Source: Pseudoalteromonas rubra
GTDB taxonomy: Bacteria; Pseudomonadota; Gammaproteobacteria; Enterobacterales; Alteromonadaceae
Direction: 5' to 3'
Assembly (NCBI RefSeq): GCF_005887115.1
Contig: NZ_PNCJ01000030.1
Location: 1-64,000, forward strand
Length of the DNA: 64,000 nucleotides
Every line of letters starts with the position of its first letter. Positions within the stretch are counted from its first letter, which is position 1. A program made the position numbers and the translations under genes. The notes under the pieces are model-generated. The model did not search any database. It was not told the origin of the DNA and saw nothing but the letters and a program-made list of their open reading frames with translations. Of this stretch, positions 62,915-64,000 are shown in pieces.

Positions 62915-63199
62915 CTATAGTTCAATATTTTCATCAAGAGATGACTGAATGTAATGTGTAACCCAGTCGACGAGTTCATCATACTCGGCTTCGACAAGCG
63001 CCAGCTCGCCGCGCAGATGTTCCCATATTCCATTTATAATTAAATCGATTTTCTCACATTCCAGGTCATCGGGAAGCTGATCCCAGGCTACGTGGATAAG
63101 CTCATTCAGCGTCTCTGCAACTCGCTCTTCTTCCCCTTCCCAGTCTCCCACATCAAAATTGGAAAACAGGTAGTCCTGAACGTTGAGTAATTCTTTCAT
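62915..63199 (-). CDS. Small acidic hypothetical protein
   Basis: I do not recognise this 94-residue protein. It is very acidic, helical and soluble (EGEEERVAETLNELIHVAW, then WEHLRGELALVEAEYDELVDW), with no signal peptide. Its ATG follows the stop codon of the fRMsr gene with no base between, and its stop is eight bases before proQ, so it is part of the fRMsr-proQ-prc operon and probably translationally coupled. A negatively charged mimic or regulator of ProQ is a thought only. Confidence 0.65.
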   Translation of the reverse strand: MKELLNVQDYLFSNFDVGDWEGEEERVAETLNELIHVAWDQLPDDLECEKIDLIINGIWEHLRGELALVEAEYDELVDWVTHYIQSSLDENIEL

Positions 63200-63667
63200 T
63201 TACAATGTACCTTCAAAGCATTTTACCAGTGCTTCCAGGCCAAGTTTATCTTCATCGTCAAACCTAGCCAAACTCGGGCTATCAATATCCAATACAGCAA
63301 ACAATTCACCATTTCTCATCACAGGAATGACAATTTCAGAGTTTGATGCAGCATCACAGGCAATATGACCATCAAAACTGTGTACATCTTCGACAAGCTG
63401 GGTCGTTAACTCAGCGGCAGCTGTGCCACAGACGCCTTTGCCTAATGGGATTCGAATGCAGGCAGGATTGCCCTGGAAAGGACCTAATACGAGCTCATCT
63501 TTACCATCTAATAAGTAAAAGCCAGCCCAATTTATGTCTTCCATTGAGGTAAATAACAGGGCGCTGAGGTTTGCCATATTGGCGATGTAGTTGTGCTCAT
63601 CGCCAATCAGGGCCTGAGCTTGTAGGCTGAGAGTATCGTAGAACTTTTTCTTCTGCATTGCGGTCAT
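63200..63667 (-). CDS. Free methionine-(R)-sulfoxide reductase (YebR-like)
   Basis: A 155-residue GAF-fold enzyme that reduces free methionine-R-sulfoxide, protecting against oxidation. The three family cysteines are visible: NPACIRI, GVCGTAA and IACDAASNSE. In E. coli YebR (MsrC) the last of these is catalytic. The start ATG used has no strong ribosome binding site; a second ATG three codons later is equally possible. It begins the yebR-proQ-prc-like operon, a conserved order. Confidence 0.93.
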   Translation of the reverse strand: MTAMQKKKFYDTLSLQAQALIGDEHNYIANMANLSALLFTSMEDINWAGFYLLDGKDELVLGPFQGNPACIRIPLGKGVCGTAAAELTTQLVEDVHSFDGHIACDAASNSEIVIPVMRNGELFAVLDIDSPSLARFDDEDKLGLEALVKCFEGTL

Positions 63668-63780
63668 TCAACAAATTTACATAAGAAGTAAAGGTACTCT
63701 TTCGTGCAGCTAAATGAAACCTTTTAGACAGAAAAACTATTAAATTAGTGTAAAACAACACCACGCTGTACAAAAAGCCA

Positions 63781-64000
63781 TCAGGCATTCTGAGCATTGC
63801 GCCGCAAACTGAACAAAAACAGCCCACCCCCCAGCGCCGCCATCACAGCATTGATTATAAAAACCATACCAGAGCTTGCAACAAACAAGTAGCTAAACAG
63901 TGCGCCTCCGAGCATACCCGCAGTCAAAATACCCGAGTAACTTAGTTTATTATGACGTAACAACATCATATAAGCTGGCAAAACAAAAAACGCCATAGAC
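63781..64000 (-). CDS. Small membrane protein, cut at the window edge
   Basis: Reading minus from beyond the right end, a frame with three hydrophobic segments (FFVLPAYMMLL, GMLGGALFSYLFVASSGMVF, IINAVMAALGGGLFLFSL) ends in a basic tail (RRNAQNA) with its stop at 63781. An ATG at 63996 could be the start, but it is four bases from the edge, so an earlier start is equally likely. I do not recognise the family. Confidence 0.5.
   Translation of the reverse strand, partial: SMAFFVLPAYMMLLRHNKLSYSGILTAGMLGGALFSYLFVASSGMVFIINAVMAALGGGLFLFSLRRNAQNA

Overview
The window looks like a chromosomal segment of a marine gammaproteobacterium, most likely Pseudoalteromonas or a close relative. The evidence is the conserved block order (greA-carBA-dapB; uup-rlmKL-zapC-pyrD; prc-proQ-fRMsr), gammaproteobacterial families such as ZapC, DUF2835 and DUF3466 with a GlyGly-CTERM-like tail, an NAD-dependent large glutamate dehydrogenase, and a multi-enzyme chitin-degradation cluster. 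Species assignment is inference from gene content; no 16S rRNA or tRNA gene is visible.

Layout. 1-4.7 kb is an AT-rich accessory stretch: a REP-type Y1 transposase with a threefold repeated upstream segment and inverted REP-like motifs, a dGTPase (possible phage defence), two small uncharacterised genes (one a putative HExxH metallopeptidase) and one integron attC-like site. 4.7-11.4 kb is housekeeping on the minus strand: ydcH-like, a DksA-like zinc finger protein, greA, carB, carA, dapB, with an intrinsic terminator-like hairpin in the carA leader. 11.4-16.6 kb is mixed: a palindromic MITE-like repeat, an NhaC-family antiporter, a Tsx-type channel, a compact autoregulated-looking TetR operon with a 25-bp palindromic operator set into its promoter, a coiled-coil protein and a MAPEG protein. 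16.7-24 kb carries signalling and envelope genes: a TPR/PAS histidine kinase, a chemotaxis receptor, a porin paired with a small phosphate-binding-like protein, and a lipoprotein.

24.2-34.5 kb is a minus-strand chitin cluster: GH18 chitinase, AA10 lytic polysaccharide monooxygenase, ChiA-type GH18 chitinase, then an M4 metalloprotease. All four carry paired CBM5/12-type chitin-binding modules, so the cluster would combine oxidative, hydrolytic and proteolytic attack on protein-coated chitin. 35-43 kb is a core block (DUF3466, uup, glutaredoxin-like, rlmKL, zapC, pyrD), followed by the 180-kDa-class glutamate dehydrogenase.

48.2-55.2 kb is the most interesting uncharacterised unit: DUF1302 (predicted outer-membrane barrel), DUF1329 (predicted periplasmic LolA/LolB-like), a YCF48-type beta-propeller and an RND/MMPL transporter, in one minus-strand operon with its own promoter and an 18-bp near-palindrome just downstream of it. 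Together they could span the whole envelope and move a hydrophobic cargo. 55.4-64 kb returns to core genes: DUF2835, pepN, nhaC, prc, proQ, a small acidic hypothetical, free methionine sulfoxide reductase, and a membrane protein cut by the window edge.
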